Of a DNA stretch of 64,000 bases, positions 1-9,715 are shown piece after piece. Each line of letters starts with the position of its first letter. The stretch's first letter is position 1. The stretch spans positions 1 through 64,000 of the forward strand of contig NZ_JAKVCW010000009.1 in assembly GCF_022448905.1 (NCBI RefSeq), read 5' to 3'. A program made the position numbers and the translations under genes. A model generated the notes under the pieces. It saw nothing but the letters and a program-made list of their open reading frames with translations. It was not told the DNA's origin and ran no database searches. Source of the stretch: Shimia sp. GTDB taxonomy: Bacteria; Pseudomonadota; Alphaproteobacteria; Rhodobacterales; Rhodobacteraceae.

Positions 1-75
1 TGGTGCCCGGGGGCGGAATCGAACCACCGACACGAGGATTTTCAATCCACTGCTCTACCCCTGAGCTACCCGGGC
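1..75 (-). tRNA. tRNA-Phe (GAA)
   Basis: Read on the minus strand this is a full cloverleaf of 75 nt. The acceptor strands GCCCGGG and CCCGGGC pair, followed by discriminator A and an encoded CCA. The anticodon loop TTGAAAA gives anticodon GAA (phenylalanine), and the T-arm carries GGTTCGATTCC. It lies just downstream of yacG on the same strand. The 3' CCA is exactly at the window edge. Confidence 0.97.
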
Positions 76-152
76 ACGGGAAGGCGTCTCGCCTTGGGTG
101 CAGGCCTTCTATGTCAGCCAATCGGGGCTGTCCAGAGGAAAAAGACAAAAAG

Positions 153-335
153 TCAGTGCAAACGCGAAGTTTGTTTTTCCATCTCTTCCAGCGCCTCAAT
201 CGCCTCCTCAGGATCCTGCGAAGGCACCGCATAATCGCCGCCAAACCACTTGCCCAGATCGATGTCGGCGCAGCGTTTGGAGCAGAACGGGCGATAGCTT
301 TGCACCGTGTCTTTTTTACAGATCGGACAACTCAT
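153..335 (-). CDS. yacG: YacG-type zinc-binding DNA gyrase inhibitor
   Basis: A 60-residue protein with the YacG zinc knuckle: CPIC near residues 3-6 and a second pair in FCSKRC near residues 18-22, followed by the family signature DIDLGKW. YacG proteins bind zinc and inhibit DNA gyrase by binding GyrB. Its ATG overlaps the rng stop codon (ATGA), so it is translated as the last gene of the maf-rng-yacG operon. Length is normal for the family. The acidic C-terminal tail (EEAIEALEEMEKQ) is also typical. Confidence 0.93.
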   Translation of the reverse strand: MSCPICKKDTVQSYRPFCSKRCADIDLGKWFGGDYAVPSQDPEEAIEALEEMEKQTSRLH

Positions 336-1357
336 TTTAGCACCTCTGACAGGGCCGCGCGGGCGTTTTTGCGCTGCAATTCATAGTGCCCCAGCGGGGT
401 CCAGCCCACCAATGTGGTGTCAATGGTGTCGCGCTTAAACGCTGCGCGCAGCGCGCTCTCAAAGCCGCGGCGGTCCTTCTTGGGCATCGGCGCCAGGTCG
501 AGCACAATCTGCCCGCCAAGCCCGCGCACGCGCAGCGCTCGTGGCAGCGCTTTGGCCACCGCAAAATTGGCTTTGGTGCCGGCTGCCGGTGAAGTGTCTT
601 TGCCGGTGTTCACATCCACCGCCACCAGCGCGCGGGTCGGTTCGACATACATGTCAGCACCGCCGCCCAAAGGCACGCGCGCACCCTGCGCCTCTTCCAG
701 CGCGTCGAGCACGCCGTGGGTGTCAAAGCTGCCGGCTTCGGTCACCACTTCGGCAGGCTCGGACCAGTCGCGCCACGCCGCCACATGCGGACCATCCCCA
801 TCTATCAGCTTCTCGGCTGGGCCGTCGACGTCCGCCATCACCTGTTCTGCTAGATCGAGCATCGCGGCGATGTCTTCGGCCACGTCGGCATCCTCGGCCT
901 CGGCACAAGCGGAACGGAGAATAATACCCGCCTCCGGCGCTTCGGCCACTTCGTGCGCGACGCCCAACAAAGCATCGCGCCGATCATCATCGCGGATTGA
1001 GCGGCTGACATTCACACCAGGGGCGCCGGGCGTGACAATCGCATAGCGGCTTTTGAACAAGACCTTATGGGTCACCGGAATCGCCTTTCCCGGCTCCGCC
1101 AGCCCAGTCACCTGCACCAAAAGAACATCGCCTGGCGCCATGCCTTTGACCTGACGCAAAAATGCCATGCCGTCCGGGGTTTTCAAGAACATGCCGCCCT
1201 GCCCTTTCACAGGCCGGTCCGCCACCGCGCGATAGATCGTGCCCGGGCGCGGAGCGTCTTGGCTGTCAATCAAAAGGTCATCGAGCTGACCATCCACCAT
1301 CAAGGCCGCAGCTTCGCGTCCCTCGATGCGGTCCAAAATGATCTGACGTCCCTTCAT
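332..1357 (-). CDS. rng: Ribonuclease E/G family protein
   Basis: A 341-residue short RNase E/G-type endoribonuclease. The catalytic-region signatures are visible: [10 protein letters not shown] near residues 239-248 with the metal-binding Asp, then [27 protein letters not shown] with the second Asp. It lacks the long acidic C-terminal scaffold of RNase E and is shorter than E. coli RNase G, as is usual for this group of alphaproteobacteria. Expected role is single-strand RNA cleavage in rRNA and mRNA processing. It starts with ATG overlapping the maf stop (ATGA) and ends overlapping yacG, so translation is coupled on both sides. Confidence 0.88.
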   Translation of the reverse strand: MKGRQIILDRIEGREAAALMVDGQLDDLLIDSQDAPRPGTIYRAVADRPVKGQGGMFLKTPDGMAFLRQVKGMAPGDVLLVQVTGLAEPGKAIPVTHKVLFKSRYAIVTPGAPGVNVSRSIRDDDRRDALLGVAHEVAEAPEAGIILRSACAEAEDADVAEDIAAMLDLAEQVMADVDGPAEKLIDGDGPHVAAWRDWSEPAEVVTEAGSFDTHGVLDALEEAQGARVPLGGGADMYVEPTRALVAVDVNTGKDTSPAAGTKANFAVAKALPRALRVRGLGGQIVLDLAPMPKKDRRGFESALRAAFKRDTIDTTLVGWTPLGHYELQRKNARAALSEVLK

Positions 1358-1932
1358 GTGCGCTCCTTATAAAGCGGGTAGCCGGCCGCTTGCAGCAGGC
1401 CAGCGGTTTCGGCCACGGGCAGGCCAACAATGCCGGTAAATGAGCCGGAAATCCACGGGATGAAGGCCCCGGCGGGGCCCTGAATCGCATAACCGCCCGC
1501 CTTGCCCTGCCAATCCATGGTGGCGAGATAGGCGTTGAGCTCTTCATTGGACAGCCGCTTCATTTTCACCGCGCTGACCACGTCGCGCTCAAACAGCTGG
1601 TCACCTTTGCGCACCGCCACGGCGGTGATCACCCGGTGACGTCGGCCAGACAGCGCCATCAGAAACTCCGCCGCCTCGGCTGCGTCCTGCGGCTTGCCCA
1701 TGATGCGACGGCCCAGCGCCACAGTGGTATCGGCGCAGAGCACGACATCTTCAGAGGTCGCCTCAACTGCCAACGCTTTCTCACGCGCAATCCGCACACA
1801 ATAGGGGCGCGGCAGTTCGTTATTATTGGGGTCTTCATTGATATCAGGGGGACAAATGGCATCTGCAACCACCCCGATCTGAGCCAACAATTCTTTGCGG
1901 CGCGGACTGCCCGAGCCAAGTATCAACCGCAT
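1354..1932 (-). CDS. maf: Maf-like nucleoside triphosphate pyrophosphatase
   Basis: A 192-residue Maf protein. The start [16 protein letters not shown] has the diagnostic S-x-S-P-R-R motif of the nucleotide-binding cleft, and [16 protein letters not shown] and [12 protein letters not shown] follow as in the family. Maf proteins hydrolyse non-canonical or canonical NTPs to NMP and pyrophosphate (house-cleaning). I place the start at 1932 because AGAGG sits 6 nt upstream and the homologous N-terminus begins there; the frame stays open a further 16 codons. It is first in the maf-rng-yacG operon, with a terminator separating it from infA. Confidence 0.92.
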   Translation of the reverse strand: MRLILGSGSPRRKELLAQIGVVADAICPPDINEDPNNNELPRPYCVRIAREKALAVEATSEDVVLCADTTVALGRRIMGKPQDAAEAAEFLMALSGRRHRVITAVAVRKGDQLFERDVVSAVKMKRLSNEELNAYLATMDWQGKAGGYAIQGPAGAFIPWISGSFTGIVGLPVAETAGLLQAAGYPLYKERT

Positions 1933-1951
1933 CCCGGACCTCTTAAATGCG

Positions 1952-1976
1952 AAAAGGCGGCCCGTTTCGGGGCCGC
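1952..1976 (-). terminator. Rho-independent terminator after infA
   Basis: On the minus strand a GCGGCCC / GGGCCGC stem with a 6-nt loop is followed by C and TTTT. It lies between the infA stop and the maf start, so it separates the two transcripts. Confidence 0.75.
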
Positions 1977-1998
1977 ACATTGGCTTAGTGTCAAACGC

Positions 1999-2217
1999 TT
2001 ACTTGAAGCGGTAGTTGATCCGACCTTTGGTCAGATCGTAAGGGGTCATCTCGACTTGAACCTTGTCGCCAGCCAGAACACGGATGCGGTTTTTGCGCAT
2101 CTTGCCTGCCGTATGTGCGATGATCTCATGGCCGTTTTCCAGCTCGACCCGAAACGTCGCATTCGGCAGGAGTTCCTTCACGACACCGGGAAATTCGAGC
2201 AGTTCTTCCTTCGCCAT
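1999..2217 (-). CDS. infA: Translation initiation factor IF-1
   Basis: A 72-residue S1/OB-fold protein beginning [19 protein letters not shown], with the family's [20 protein letters not shown] and a C-terminal [14 protein letters not shown]-1 binds the ribosomal A site during initiation. The start at 2217 follows a clear AAAGGAGAGACC ribosome binding site; ten more in-frame codons upstream are not part of the conserved protein. A hairpin terminator follows. Confidence 0.98.
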   Translation of the reverse strand: MAKEELLEFPGVVKELLPNATFRVELENGHEIIAHTAGKMRKNRIRVLAGDKVQVEMTPYDLTKGRINYRFK

Positions 2218-2359
2218 GGTCTCTCCTTTGATTAGCACCTGCAGCATTTTGCAGACGTGCGCCTAAATGAGGGCTTTTTCCCTTTTTTTCAAGGGTCAAA
2301 ACCAAAAGAAGCCGATTTATCCGAAGATACCTCGACATTTCCTCCCATTAGCCACCAGT

Positions 2360-4111
2360 TCACTGGTGATCCGGCAGGCGGCTGAGCCAGCCCCCTGCCT
2401 GGGCTTCATACTTGCGCCAACCATCGGCACTGCCCTTGTAAATCTTCTTGCGCACTTGTTCCTGCGACGCGGTGCGCACCACATTTGCGCTGTCCTGCGG
2501 CGCCAGACAGGCCTCTTGCCACTCCAGACCAAGCGCCTGGATCAGGTTGAGAATTTGCGTGTCCGGGTCCCCAACGAGCGCCTCGTAGTCGACATCAATG
2601 ATACGGTTGGGAAACCGCTCATGCCAGAACGCCATCAGGTCCTGATAGAGTTCAAAATACCGGATCAGGCTTTCGACATCATTGGTGAAGCCCAGACTAT
2701 CGCTGGCATAGAAATGTCGGAAGTTAGACCAACAACAGGCCTTTGGATTGCGATGCACATGCACGATTCGCGCCTTGGGCATTGCTGTCGCGATATGCCC
2801 AATCAGACGGAAATTCTGCGGCATCTTATCGGTGATGAACGCCCCGCTGCCGGTTTGCGTCAAACGCGCCAAATAGGCCTGTCGCAACTGAGTCGCCTGT
2901 GCGGCCTCAAGCGGAGAACCCAGCAGATTCATCTGCTTCACCACCTGCGCCAGATAATCCAGCTCGCCCTTTTGAACGACCTGAGAATGACGGCCAATAA
3001 TAGTCTCGGTCAGGGAGGACCCCGCCCGCGGCATACCCACGATAAATACTGGTGTTGGATCGCCCTCTGGCTCATCCACATCAAGAACCGGTTGGTTGGC
3101 AAATTGCTGCTTCAGCCCCTCAATCAACCGGGCTTCGGTGTCGATGTTGAAACGGGATTCTTTAAACCGAAGCGCGTTGGCCGCCAGCAGATTGCGATAG
3201 GCCTCGGCATACTCCTTGCGTTCTTCGTGAACGGCGACTTTGGCAAAGCCAAACTTGAGCGCATCCGTCGGCGCAGGATTGCGCTTCAACTGCGCCGCAA
3301 TACGGTCTTCAAAATCAGTGATTTGTGAGGGTTTCTGGCTGTTGGCAAAGTTACAGTAGGCAATGCTGTAGCCGGGTGCGATATCCATCACTTGCCGCCA
3401 TTGCGCCAACGCGTCCGCTTTGCGACCAAGCGCATTCAGCACCGATGCATGGTTGCTCAACAGGGCCGCATTTTCAGGCCAAAGCGACAGACCGTGTTCC
3501 AATAGTTCCAAACCGGTCTCAAGCTGCCCCAAGGCGTACATAAGTCTGGCTGCCTGCAACACCGGGCCGACGTCGTCAGGCGCCAACTTACAAGCAATCG
3601 AGTAACATTCTAACGCCAGAATCTGCTGCCCCGACTCCTCAAAGGCCTCCCCGAGATCCATGGCATAGGCCGGCTGATCCGCACCATGTTTGAGCGCATC
3701 CCCCAAGAGCGCGATCGCATTCTCGACCTCGCCCATAGCCAACAATGCGCGCCCCAATCCGTTCAGCGCAGCCGCATGTGTCGGCGCCTTTTTGAGAAAG
3801 GCAACAAACAGCGGAACCGCCAATGCGGGACGTCCCACCTTTGTGAGTCCCAACGGCAACTCAATGGCAGCCTCTTCATGCTGCGCCAATTGCGCAGCTT
3901 TTGTAAGGAAGCTCTCTGCGGCGAGGGCATCCCCCAACTGCTGCGCCGAAAAACCAGCCAGTGCATGCAATCCAACATGATCTGGCTGCACCTTGAGCGC
4001 CTTTTGCGCACGGAACATCACCTTGCGAAATTCGCCTTTGTCATAAAGCGATTGAATCACCCCAAGATCGGAGGCTTTGTTTGTTGAAACGCCTGACAGC
4101 TTCTGCCGCAT
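2360..4111 (-). CDS. TPR-repeat sulfotransferase
   Basis: A 583-residue two-part protein. Residues about 15-260 are tandem tetratricopeptide-like helices (for example HVGLHALAGFSAQQLGDALAAESFL). Residues about 330-560 are a sulfotransferase domain with the PAPS phosphate loop FIVGMPRAGSSLTETII and the 3'-phosphate site region RIVHVHRNPKACCWSNF. It should transfer sulfate from PAPS to an unknown acceptor. I chose the ATG at 4111, behind AAGGGAC; a GTG lies 8 codons upstream. The gene sits between infA and the phosphatase gene inside an otherwise housekeeping string, with about 85-140 bp free on each side, and looks like an insertion into it. A PAPS synthase is encoded at 26361-28436. Confidence 0.85.
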   Translation of the reverse strand: MRQKLSGVSTNKASDLGVIQSLYDKGEFRKVMFRAQKALKVQPDHVGLHALAGFSAQQLGDALAAESFLTKAAQLAQHEEAAIELPLGLTKVGRPALAVPLFVAFLKKAPTHAAALNGLGRALLAMGEVENAIALLGDALKHGADQPAYAMDLGEAFEESGQQILALECYSIACKLAPDDVGPVLQAARLMYALGQLETGLELLEHGLSLWPENAALLSNHASVLNALGRKADALAQWRQVMDIAPGYSIAYCNFANSQKPSQITDFEDRIAAQLKRNPAPTDALKFGFAKVAVHEERKEYAEAYRNLLAANALRFKESRFNIDTEARLIEGLKQQFANQPVLDVDEPEGDPTPVFIVGMPRAGSSLTETIIGRHSQVVQKGELDYLAQVVKQMNLLGSPLEAAQATQLRQAYLARLTQTGSGAFITDKMPQNFRLIGHIATAMPKARIVHVHRNPKACCWSNFRHFYASDSLGFTNDVESLIRYFELYQDLMAFWHERFPNRIIDVDYEALVGDPDTQILNLIQALGLEWQEACLAPQDSANVVRTASQEQVRKKIYKGSADGWRKYEAQAGGWLSRLPDHQ

Positions 4112-4198
4112 AGTGAGTCCCTTGCTGAAATCCACGCAAGACTCTCAAAACATGGCAAACAAAAGGTTATCAGCCTGAAAAATTGCGCAGAAAACGGA

Positions 4199-4663
4199 CT
4201 AGCCCCACCGCTCTCGCAGAAAGGCCACAATCTCGTCACGCGCAGTGCGATAGGCCGCCAGCTTGGCCTCGCGCCCGTCCCCGGCCTGCGCCCCGCTGGG
4301 GTCCGAGACCGGCCAGAACTCCAGCTCAAGATGGTCAAACCGGGTGAGGTCTTCAGCTTTGCTGCGGCTCGCCGGGGTCAGCGCCACCACCATGTCAAAG
4401 CTCGACAACTCCTCGCCACGCTTTTCCATCTCTTCAAAACTGCGGGTGCGGTGCCGGTTCAGCTCCACGCCAATCTCGGAACAGACCGCAATGGCAAATC
4501 CATCAATCTCCAGATCACTTCGGATGCCCGCGGATTGCACATAGACGTCCTGACCATAGAACTTCTTCATGATGCCTTCCGCCATCGGCGAACGCACCGC
4601 GTTCTGGTCACAACAGAACAACACCGATTGCGGCAAAGGTTGCTTCTGATCCGCGTCCGACAC
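4199..4663 (-). CDS. Low-molecular-weight protein tyrosine phosphatase family protein
   Basis: A 154-residue protein. The phosphatase loop C-x5-R is seen as CDQNAVRSPMAEG near residues 18-30, and the general-acid DP pair as VSDPSG near residues 118-123. It could act on phosphotyrosine or as an ArsC-type reductase relative; the sequence does not decide between them. It lies 5 nt after the UPF0262 gene, so the two are co-transcribed. Its second residue before the catalytic Cys is also Cys (FCCDQN), which is common in this branch. Confidence 0.85.
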   Translation of the reverse strand: MSDADQKQPLPQSVLFCCDQNAVRSPMAEGIMKKFYGQDVYVQSAGIRSDLEIDGFAIAVCSEIGVELNRHRTRSFEEMEKRGEELSSFDMVVALTPASRSKAEDLTRFDHLELEFWPVSDPSGAQAGDGREAKLAAYRTARDEIVAFLRERWG

Positions 4664-4668
4664 CCGCG

Positions 4669-5148
4669 TCAGCCCCCGAAATGCAGAACGCAGATCAAAG
4701 TGAACAGGCGGCGGGCTGTATCGGTGTCGATCTCCGCCTTGCCTTCCAGACGTTCCTGCAACACACGCGCCCCTTCGTTGTGAATCCCACGGCGCGCCAT
4801 ATCGATGGTCTCGATCTGGCTGGGCGGCAGGTTCTTCACCGCATCAAAATAGCTTTCACAAATCGCCCAATAGTCTTTCACCACCTGACGGAACGGCGAC
4901 AGGCTGAGATGGAACTCGGCCGCCTTTTCCCCACCTTCGGTGGTCACATCAAACACCAGACGCTTTTCACGGATCGACAGATCCACAGAGAACGGCCCGT
5001 CCGGCACCATGCGGTCATCGCGTTTGGGCAGAGAAAAACTGTTCTCTTCCAACAGATCAAAAATCGCCACCTTGCGCTCCTGATCAATCTCCGGCGTGGG
5101 AGGTGGCAGATTGCGGTCATCGATTTGGATGTGGCTGATCCGGGACAT
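4669..5148 (-). CDS. UPF0262 family protein
   Basis: A 159-residue conserved protein of unknown function, recognised by MSRISHIQIDDRNL at the N-terminus and the DYWAICESYFDAVKNLPPSQIE and RRGIHNEGA stretches. The start at 5148 gives the family's usual length. It is restricted largely to alphaproteobacteria and is found beside hisD and a low-molecular-weight phosphatase in related genomes, as here. No catalytic motif is evident. No membrane segment is visible, so it is probably cytoplasmic. Confidence 0.85.
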   Translation of the reverse strand: MSRISHIQIDDRNLPPPTPEIDQERKVAIFDLLEENSFSLPKRDDRMVPDGPFSVDLSIREKRLVFDVTTEGGEKAAEFHLSLSPFRQVVKDYWAICESYFDAVKNLPPSQIETIDMARRGIHNEGARVLQERLEGKAEIDTDTARRLFTLICVLHFGG

Positions 5149-5286
5149 GGTAGGCTCGTGCGTTTTTGCGATGCAGCATGAGTAGCGCACCGCCCCCCGC
5201 TTTGTCCATTGGTTGCCTCTGTCGCAGCCATTGACAGCGCGTCGCTGCTGCGCAATCCAACTTGAGCCCACTTGAAAGGACTTGCG

Positions 5287-6057
5287 ATGTCACAGCCCCT
5301 GCCCGCCTTTGACCTCACCGGCCAGAACGCCTTGATCACCGGCAGCACCGACGGGCTGGGCAAAGCCGCGGCGGAACTGTTTGCGCAGGCCGGCGCCCAT
5401 GTCTGGATCAACGGGCGCAAAGCAGATCGCTGCGAAGCCGTGGCGGATGGCCTACGCGCAACAGGCAACAAAGCCACCGCCCTGCCGTTTGATGTTGCCG
5501 ATGACACCGCCGCCCAACAGGCCTTTGAAACGCTCGCCGAGGCTGGCGGGCTCTCTATTCTGGTCAACAACGTCGGCCAACGAGACCGCCGCACGCTACC
5601 GGAATTTACACGGGACGACCTGCAATCCTTACTGAACGTCGACCTGATCTCGCCCTTTCGCCTCTCCCAACGCGCATCCGAGCAGATGCGCCAAAAGGGC
5701 TACGGGCGGATTGTGAACGTCTCCTCCATCGCCGGTCTGATCGCGCAATCGGGTGACGCGGCCTACACCTCGGCCAAGGCCGGTATCAACGGCATGACCA
5801 AAGCTTTGGCGGCCGAACTTGGCACCGATGGCATCAACGTGAACGCTGTGGCGCCGGGTTTTTTCAAAACCGCGCCCAATGCCGCCGCAGCACAAGATCC
5901 CCAACTTGCCGAGAAACTGCAAAACGCCACCGCACTAAAACGCTGGGGCAACCCCGAAGAGCTCGCCCCCGCCATCCTCTTCCTCGCCAGCCCCGCCGCA
6001 AGCTATGTGACCGGACAGATCTGGGCCGTAGATGGCGGCTACACCAGCCACTACTAG
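5287..6057 (+). CDS. SDR family oxidoreductase
   Basis: A 256-residue classical short-chain dehydrogenase/reductase. The cofactor motif is TGSTDGLGKAAAE near residues 15-27, the NNVG structural motif follows, then the catalytic Ser in VNVSSIAGL and YTSAK as the Y-x3-K pair. The C-terminus has VTGQIWAVDGGYTSHY. The ATG at 5287 is preceded by GAAAGGA. Gluconate 5-dehydrogenase-like proteins look similar, but the substrate cannot be read from the sequence. It is the only plus-strand gene between UPF0262 and hisD, and converges on hisD. Confidence 0.87.
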   Translation: MSQPLPAFDLTGQNALITGSTDGLGKAAAELFAQAGAHVWINGRKADRCEAVADGLRATGNKATALPFDVADDTAAQQAFETLAEAGGLSILVNNVGQRDRRTLPEFTRDDLQSLLNVDLISPFRLSQRASEQMRQKGYGRIVNVSSIAGLIAQSGDAAYTSAKAGINGMTKALAAELGTDGINVNAVAPGFFKTAPNAAAAQDPQLAEKLQNATALKRWGNPEELAPAILFLASPAASYVTGQIWAVDGGYTSHY

Positions 6058-6078
6058 AGCCTGTGGCACATTCTCATT

Positions 6079-6127
6079 CCCCAAATATCCTGGGGAGTCA
6101 CAGCCTGCTGTGACGGGGCTAAGCCCC
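6079..6127. repeat. Cluster of three small inverted repeats between SDR and hisD
   Basis: Three hairpins lie back to back in the 70-bp gap between two converging genes: CCCCA/TGGGG (6079-6095), GTCACAG/CTGTGAC (6097-6114) and GGGGC/GCCCC (6115-6127). There is no clean T run, so they are more likely transcript-end stabilisers or a weak bidirectional terminator than a standard terminator. Confidence 0.5.
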
Positions 6128-7429
6128 TTACTTGTTCAACGCATCCAGACGCGCGCGCACGCTCAAACCGTGCGCTTCTAGGCTTTCGGAAATCGCCAAA
6201 GTCTCCGCTGCCGGGCCAATTGCTTTCAAGGCTTCCGGCGTCATCTTCGACAGGGTAGTGCGCTTGATGAAATCCATCACCGACAGGCCAGAGCTGAACC
6301 GTGCCGAGCGGGCGGTCGGCAGAACGTGGTTCGGCCCACCCACATAGTCACCAATGGCTTCCGGCGTATATTGACCAAGGAAAATTGCACCCGCATGGGT
6401 GATCTTTTCAGACAGCGCGTCCGGGTCCGCCACACACAGCTCCAGGTGCTCCGGCGCTATCCGGTTGGACAGTTCCGCCGCCTGATCCAGATCTGCCACA
6501 GTGATCACCGCGCCAAAGTCCCGCCAGCTGGCGCCAGCAATCTCGCGCCGATCCAGCGTTTCCAGACGTTTGTCGACCGCATCTGCAACTGCTTGCCCGA
6601 AGGCTGCATCATCCGTGATCAAAATCGATTGCGCGCTTTCGTCATGCTCCGCCTGACTCAGCAGGTCGAGCGCAATCCAATCCGGATTGTTGTCTTTGTC
6701 TGCAATCACCAAAATCTCGCTTGGCCCGGCAATCATGTCGATGCCCACTTTGCCAAACACCCGGCGTTTGGCCGCCGCCACAAAAGCGTTGCCCGGACCG
6801 GTGATCTTATCCACCGGCGCAATTGTGTCAGTGCCATAGGCCAGCGCCGCCACCGCCTGCGCCCCGCCAATGCGATAGACCTCGTCCACCCCCGACAGCC
6901 GTGCAGCCAACAGCACCAGCGGGTTCGCCACCCCATTCGGCGTCGGCACCACAATCGCCAAACGCCCCACGCCCGCCACTTTGGCCGGGATCGCGTTCAT
7001 CAACACCGACGACGGGTAGCTCGCCAATCCACCGGGCACATAGAGCCCCGCCGCCGACACCGGCGTCCAGCGCCAGCCCAGCGTGGCCCCACTCTCATCG
7101 GTCCAGCTTTCATCCTTTGGCATCTGCCGCGCGTGATAGGCCTTCACCCGCTCCGCCGCCAATTCCAGCGCCGCGCGGTCTGCGTCCGTCACCTGCGCAC
7201 AATAGCTGTCGATCTCTTCTTCCGAGAACCGCAGCGTCTCCGGCGTCAGTTCCAGACGGTCAAACTTTGCCGTCAGCTCAATAACCGCCGCGTCCCCGCG
7301 ATGGCGCACGTCTGCAATGATGTCGGCCACAACGGCGTCCACATCCGGGCTGTCTTCACGCTTCGCCCCCAGGAGGGCGGTGAAGGCGGCTTCAAAATCA
7401 GCAGCTTGCGCATCAAGAAAAACGGGCAT
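6128..7429 (-). CDS. hisD: Histidinol dehydrogenase
   Basis: A 433-residue enzyme for the last two steps of histidine synthesis: histidinol to histidinal to histidine with two NAD+. The family signatures are present: GPGNAFVAAAKRRVFGKVGIDMIAGPSEI, the zinc and catalytic-site region LDLLSQAEHDESAQS, APEHLEL, and GGPNHVLPTARSARFSSGLSV. Length is normal. GGAGAG lies before the ATG. It is not in a his operon but in a mixed housekeeping string with murA, as known for related Rhodobacterales. Confidence 0.97.
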   Translation of the reverse strand: MPVFLDAQAADFEAAFTALLGAKREDSPDVDAVVADIIADVRHRGDAAVIELTAKFDRLELTPETLRFSEEEIDSYCAQVTDADRAALELAAERVKAYHARQMPKDESWTDESGATLGWRWTPVSAAGLYVPGGLASYPSSVLMNAIPAKVAGVGRLAIVVPTPNGVANPLVLLAARLSGVDEVYRIGGAQAVAALAYGTDTIAPVDKITGPGNAFVAAAKRRVFGKVGIDMIAGPSEILVIADKDNNPDWIALDLLSQAEHDESAQSILITDDAAFGQAVADAVDKRLETLDRREIAGASWRDFGAVITVADLDQAAELSNRIAPEHLELCVADPDALSEKITHAGAIFLGQYTPEAIGDYVGGPNHVLPTARSARFSSGLSVMDFIKRTTLSKMTPEALKAIGPAAETLAISESLEAHGLSVRARLDALNK

Positions 7430-7479
7430 TTGGTCTCTCCGTAAAGGTCACGCCTTCTTAGACCGCGCCCCTAGGAGGC

Positions 7480-7971
7480 TCAAGCGTCAAGCTGTCTCAG
7501 CATCAGAACATCGTCGCGCGGCTGCCCGTCAACAATCACAGAGCGCGGACGCAGGCCGATTTGCTGAAAGCCACAAGCCTGATACAGCGCCTGCGCGCCC
7601 AAATTCTGGTTGTCCACGCAAAGCTCCAACTGCAACACACCCATTTGCAGCGCCGCCTCCACGGCCGCGTCCAGCAAAGCCCGCGCCAATCCACGCCGCC
7701 GCGCAGAGGGATGCACATACAACGGACCAAGATCCGCCATGTGGCGTAGACGCTCTGGGCCACCCCGCCGAAGCGCGACAAGGCCCACAAGCGTTTCGCC
7801 CTCAAAGGCGCCAATCACCTCACCTGCCGACAGCTTTGCCACCAAGGCGCTGTCCGGTATGGCCACGGCTTCCGCAGCGGTCAGCAAAAACGCCGACGGA
7901 TCCGCGCTTAAGCCGTGCAACCATAAGCCGCGGTAGGCTTGTAAATCATCAGCGGTCAAAACTCTGATCAT
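7480..7971 (-). CDS. GNAT family N-acetyltransferase
   Basis: A 163-residue GNAT protein. The acetyl-CoA binding motif is seen in LGPLYVHPSARRRGLARALLDAAVE (R-x-x-G-x-A type), followed by LELCVDNQNLGAQALYQACGF. It starts with ATGA overlap on the DUF2948 gene and ends 50 nt before hisD, so it belongs to the murA transcript. The acceptor cannot be told; ribosomal protein or small-molecule acetylation are both possible. Confidence 0.87.
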   Translation of the reverse strand: MIRVLTADDLQAYRGLWLHGLSADPSAFLLTAAEAVAIPDSALVAKLSAGEVIGAFEGETLVGLVALRRGGPERLRHMADLGPLYVHPSARRRGLARALLDAAVEAALQMGVLQLELCVDNQNLGAQALYQACGFQQIGLRPRSVIVDGQPRDDVLMLRQLDA

Positions 7972-8450
7972 TCCGGATGGCTTGGAGCCGTTCTGGAGGG
8001 CGCTTTGTAAGGCCGAGTCACGTCTTTCAACGTCACTTCCAGCGCTTCCACCGTCAAGCGGATCGCGCCATCGCCTGCCAAGGTCAGGATCACCGCGCCG
8101 TCGGCATCTTCGCCCGCTTCAAAGGACACGGACAACACCGACAGAATGGTGTCCGCGTCGCCGCGCTCCACGCCTTGGGAGGCCACCGACACCACATTAT
8201 CGACCACCAGAAGGCTTTGCACCCGTTCCACCGAGCGCTTGCGGCGCTCCGCAGCGGTTTTGTCTTCCCAGCGGAAGCGATTCAGCAGTACGGCAAAACG
8301 GCGTTCTTTGGGTAACCACTGCATCTCGGACGCCGGAAAAATCGCATCCTGCGCTAGCGTCGACACCACCTGCAAATCCTCCGCATCCAACGCGCCGAGA
8401 TTTAGCGGGTGATCACCGCCATCTTCAAACCGTGCATCCTGCTGCGTCAC
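7968..8450 (-). CDS. DUF2948 family protein
   Basis: A 160-residue protein of unknown function. It has the conserved [22 protein letters not shown] opening and [13 protein letters not shown], as in DUF2948 members found next to murA in alphaproteobacteria. No catalytic residues, signal peptide or membrane segments are visible. It overlaps murA by 4 nt and the GNAT gene by 4 nt, indicating translational coupling. Confidence 0.8.
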   Translation of the reverse strand: MTQQDARFEDGGDHPLNLGALDAEDLQVVSTLAQDAIFPASEMQWLPKERRFAVLLNRFRWEDKTAAERRKRSVERVQSLLVVDNVVSVASQGVERGDADTILSVLSVSFEAGEDADGAVILTLAGDGAIRLTVEALEVTLKDVTRPYKAPSRTAPSHPE

Positions 8451-9715
8451 TGCTCCTGTACCCTTTCAATATGGGCCCCCACACCGCCCAGCTTCTCTTC
8501 AATCCGCTCATAGCCGCGATCCAGGTGATAGACGCGGCTCACAATAGTCTCGCCTTCCGCCGCCAATCCAGCCAAAATCAACGACACAGAGGCCCGTAAA
8601 TCGGTCGCCATCACACGCGCGCCTTTGAGCTTCTCCACACCATGCACCGTTGCGGTACCGCCGTGCACCTCGATATTCGCGCCCATACGAATAAGTTCCG
8701 GCGCGTGCATAAAGCGGTTCTCAAAAATCTTCTCTTCCAGCACCGATGTACCTTCGGCGGTGCACATCATCGCCATGAACTGCGCTTGCAGATCGGTTGG
8801 GAAGCCCGGGAACGGCTCGGTGGTCACATCCACCGCTTTCACCCGGCCATTCTTACGAGCCACTTTCAGACCCTTTTCGGTCTCTTCCACATCAATGCCC
8901 GCCTCGTGAAGCTTGGCCACAAAGCTCTCAACCAAATCCAGCCGCCCGCCGAGCAGTTCGACTTCCCCACCACAGAACGCCGGCGCCAGCATAAAGGTGC
9001 CCAGCTCAATCCGGTCGGTGACAACAGGGTGGGTCGCACCATGCAAACGGTCCACGCCCTGTACTGTGATTTCTGAGGTGCCGTGCCCATCAATCTGCGC
9101 GCCCATCGAGCGCAGGCAGGTGGCCAGGTCCACAATCTCCGGCTCCCGCGCGGCGTTCTTGATCACTGTGGTGCCTTTGGCCAGCGTCGCCGCCATCAGG
9201 ATGTTCTCGGTGGCGCCCACAGAGGCAAAGGCCAGTTCGATCACGGCTCCCTTCAGACCGTTAGGCGCCTTGGCGTGTAGATAGCCGTCTTTCAGCTCAA
9301 TCTCTGCGCCCAGCTTCTCCAGACCAAAGATGTGCAAATCCATAGGACGCGCGCCAATCGCGCAGCCGCCCGGCAGCGACACAACCGCATGGCCCAACCG
9401 CGCCAGCATCGGCCCCAGCACCAGATTGGAGGCGCGCATCTTCCGCACAATGTCATAGTCGGCAATGTGGTTGTTGATGTCATGGCTCGACATCGCAAGC
9501 ACCTTGCCGTCCTGCAGGCTGGTCACTTCAGCCCCCAGCGAGCCCAGCAACTGGCTCATGGTTTTGATATCGCTCAGCCGTGGTGCATTGGTCAGCGTCA
9601 GCGGCTCTTCGCTCAACAGCGTGGCCGGCATCAGCGTCAGACAGGCGTTTTTGGCACCCGCAATCGGGATCTGACCCTTAAGCGACCCGTTGCCGCGTAC
9701 AATAATCGAATCCAT
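8447..9715 (-). CDS. murA: UDP-N-acetylglucosamine 1-carboxyvinyltransferase
   Basis: A 422-residue MurA, the first committed enzyme of peptidoglycan synthesis (transfer of enolpyruvyl from PEP to UDP-GlcNAc). Visible family features are the start [24 protein letters not shown], the loop [14 protein letters not shown] with the active-site Cys (the usual fosfomycin target), and [14 protein letters not shown]. Its ATG directly follows the TAA of the preceding 58-codon gene. It leads the murA-DUF2948-GNAT-hisD string. Confidence 0.97.
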   Translation of the reverse strand: MDSIIVRGNGSLKGQIPIAGAKNACLTLMPATLLSEEPLTLTNAPRLSDIKTMSQLLGSLGAEVTSLQDGKVLAMSSHDINNHIADYDIVRKMRASNLVLGPMLARLGHAVVSLPGGCAIGARPMDLHIFGLEKLGAEIELKDGYLHAKAPNGLKGAVIELAFASVGATENILMAATLAKGTTVIKNAAREPEIVDLATCLRSMGAQIDGHGTSEITVQGVDRLHGATHPVVTDRIELGTFMLAPAFCGGEVELLGGRLDLVESFVAKLHEAGIDVEETEKGLKVARKNGRVKAVDVTTEPFPGFPTDLQAQFMAMMCTAEGTSVLEEKIFENRFMHAPELIRMGANIEVHGGTATVHGVEKLKGARVMATDLRASVSLILAGLAAEGETIVSRVYHLDRGYERIEEKLGGVGAHIERVQEQ

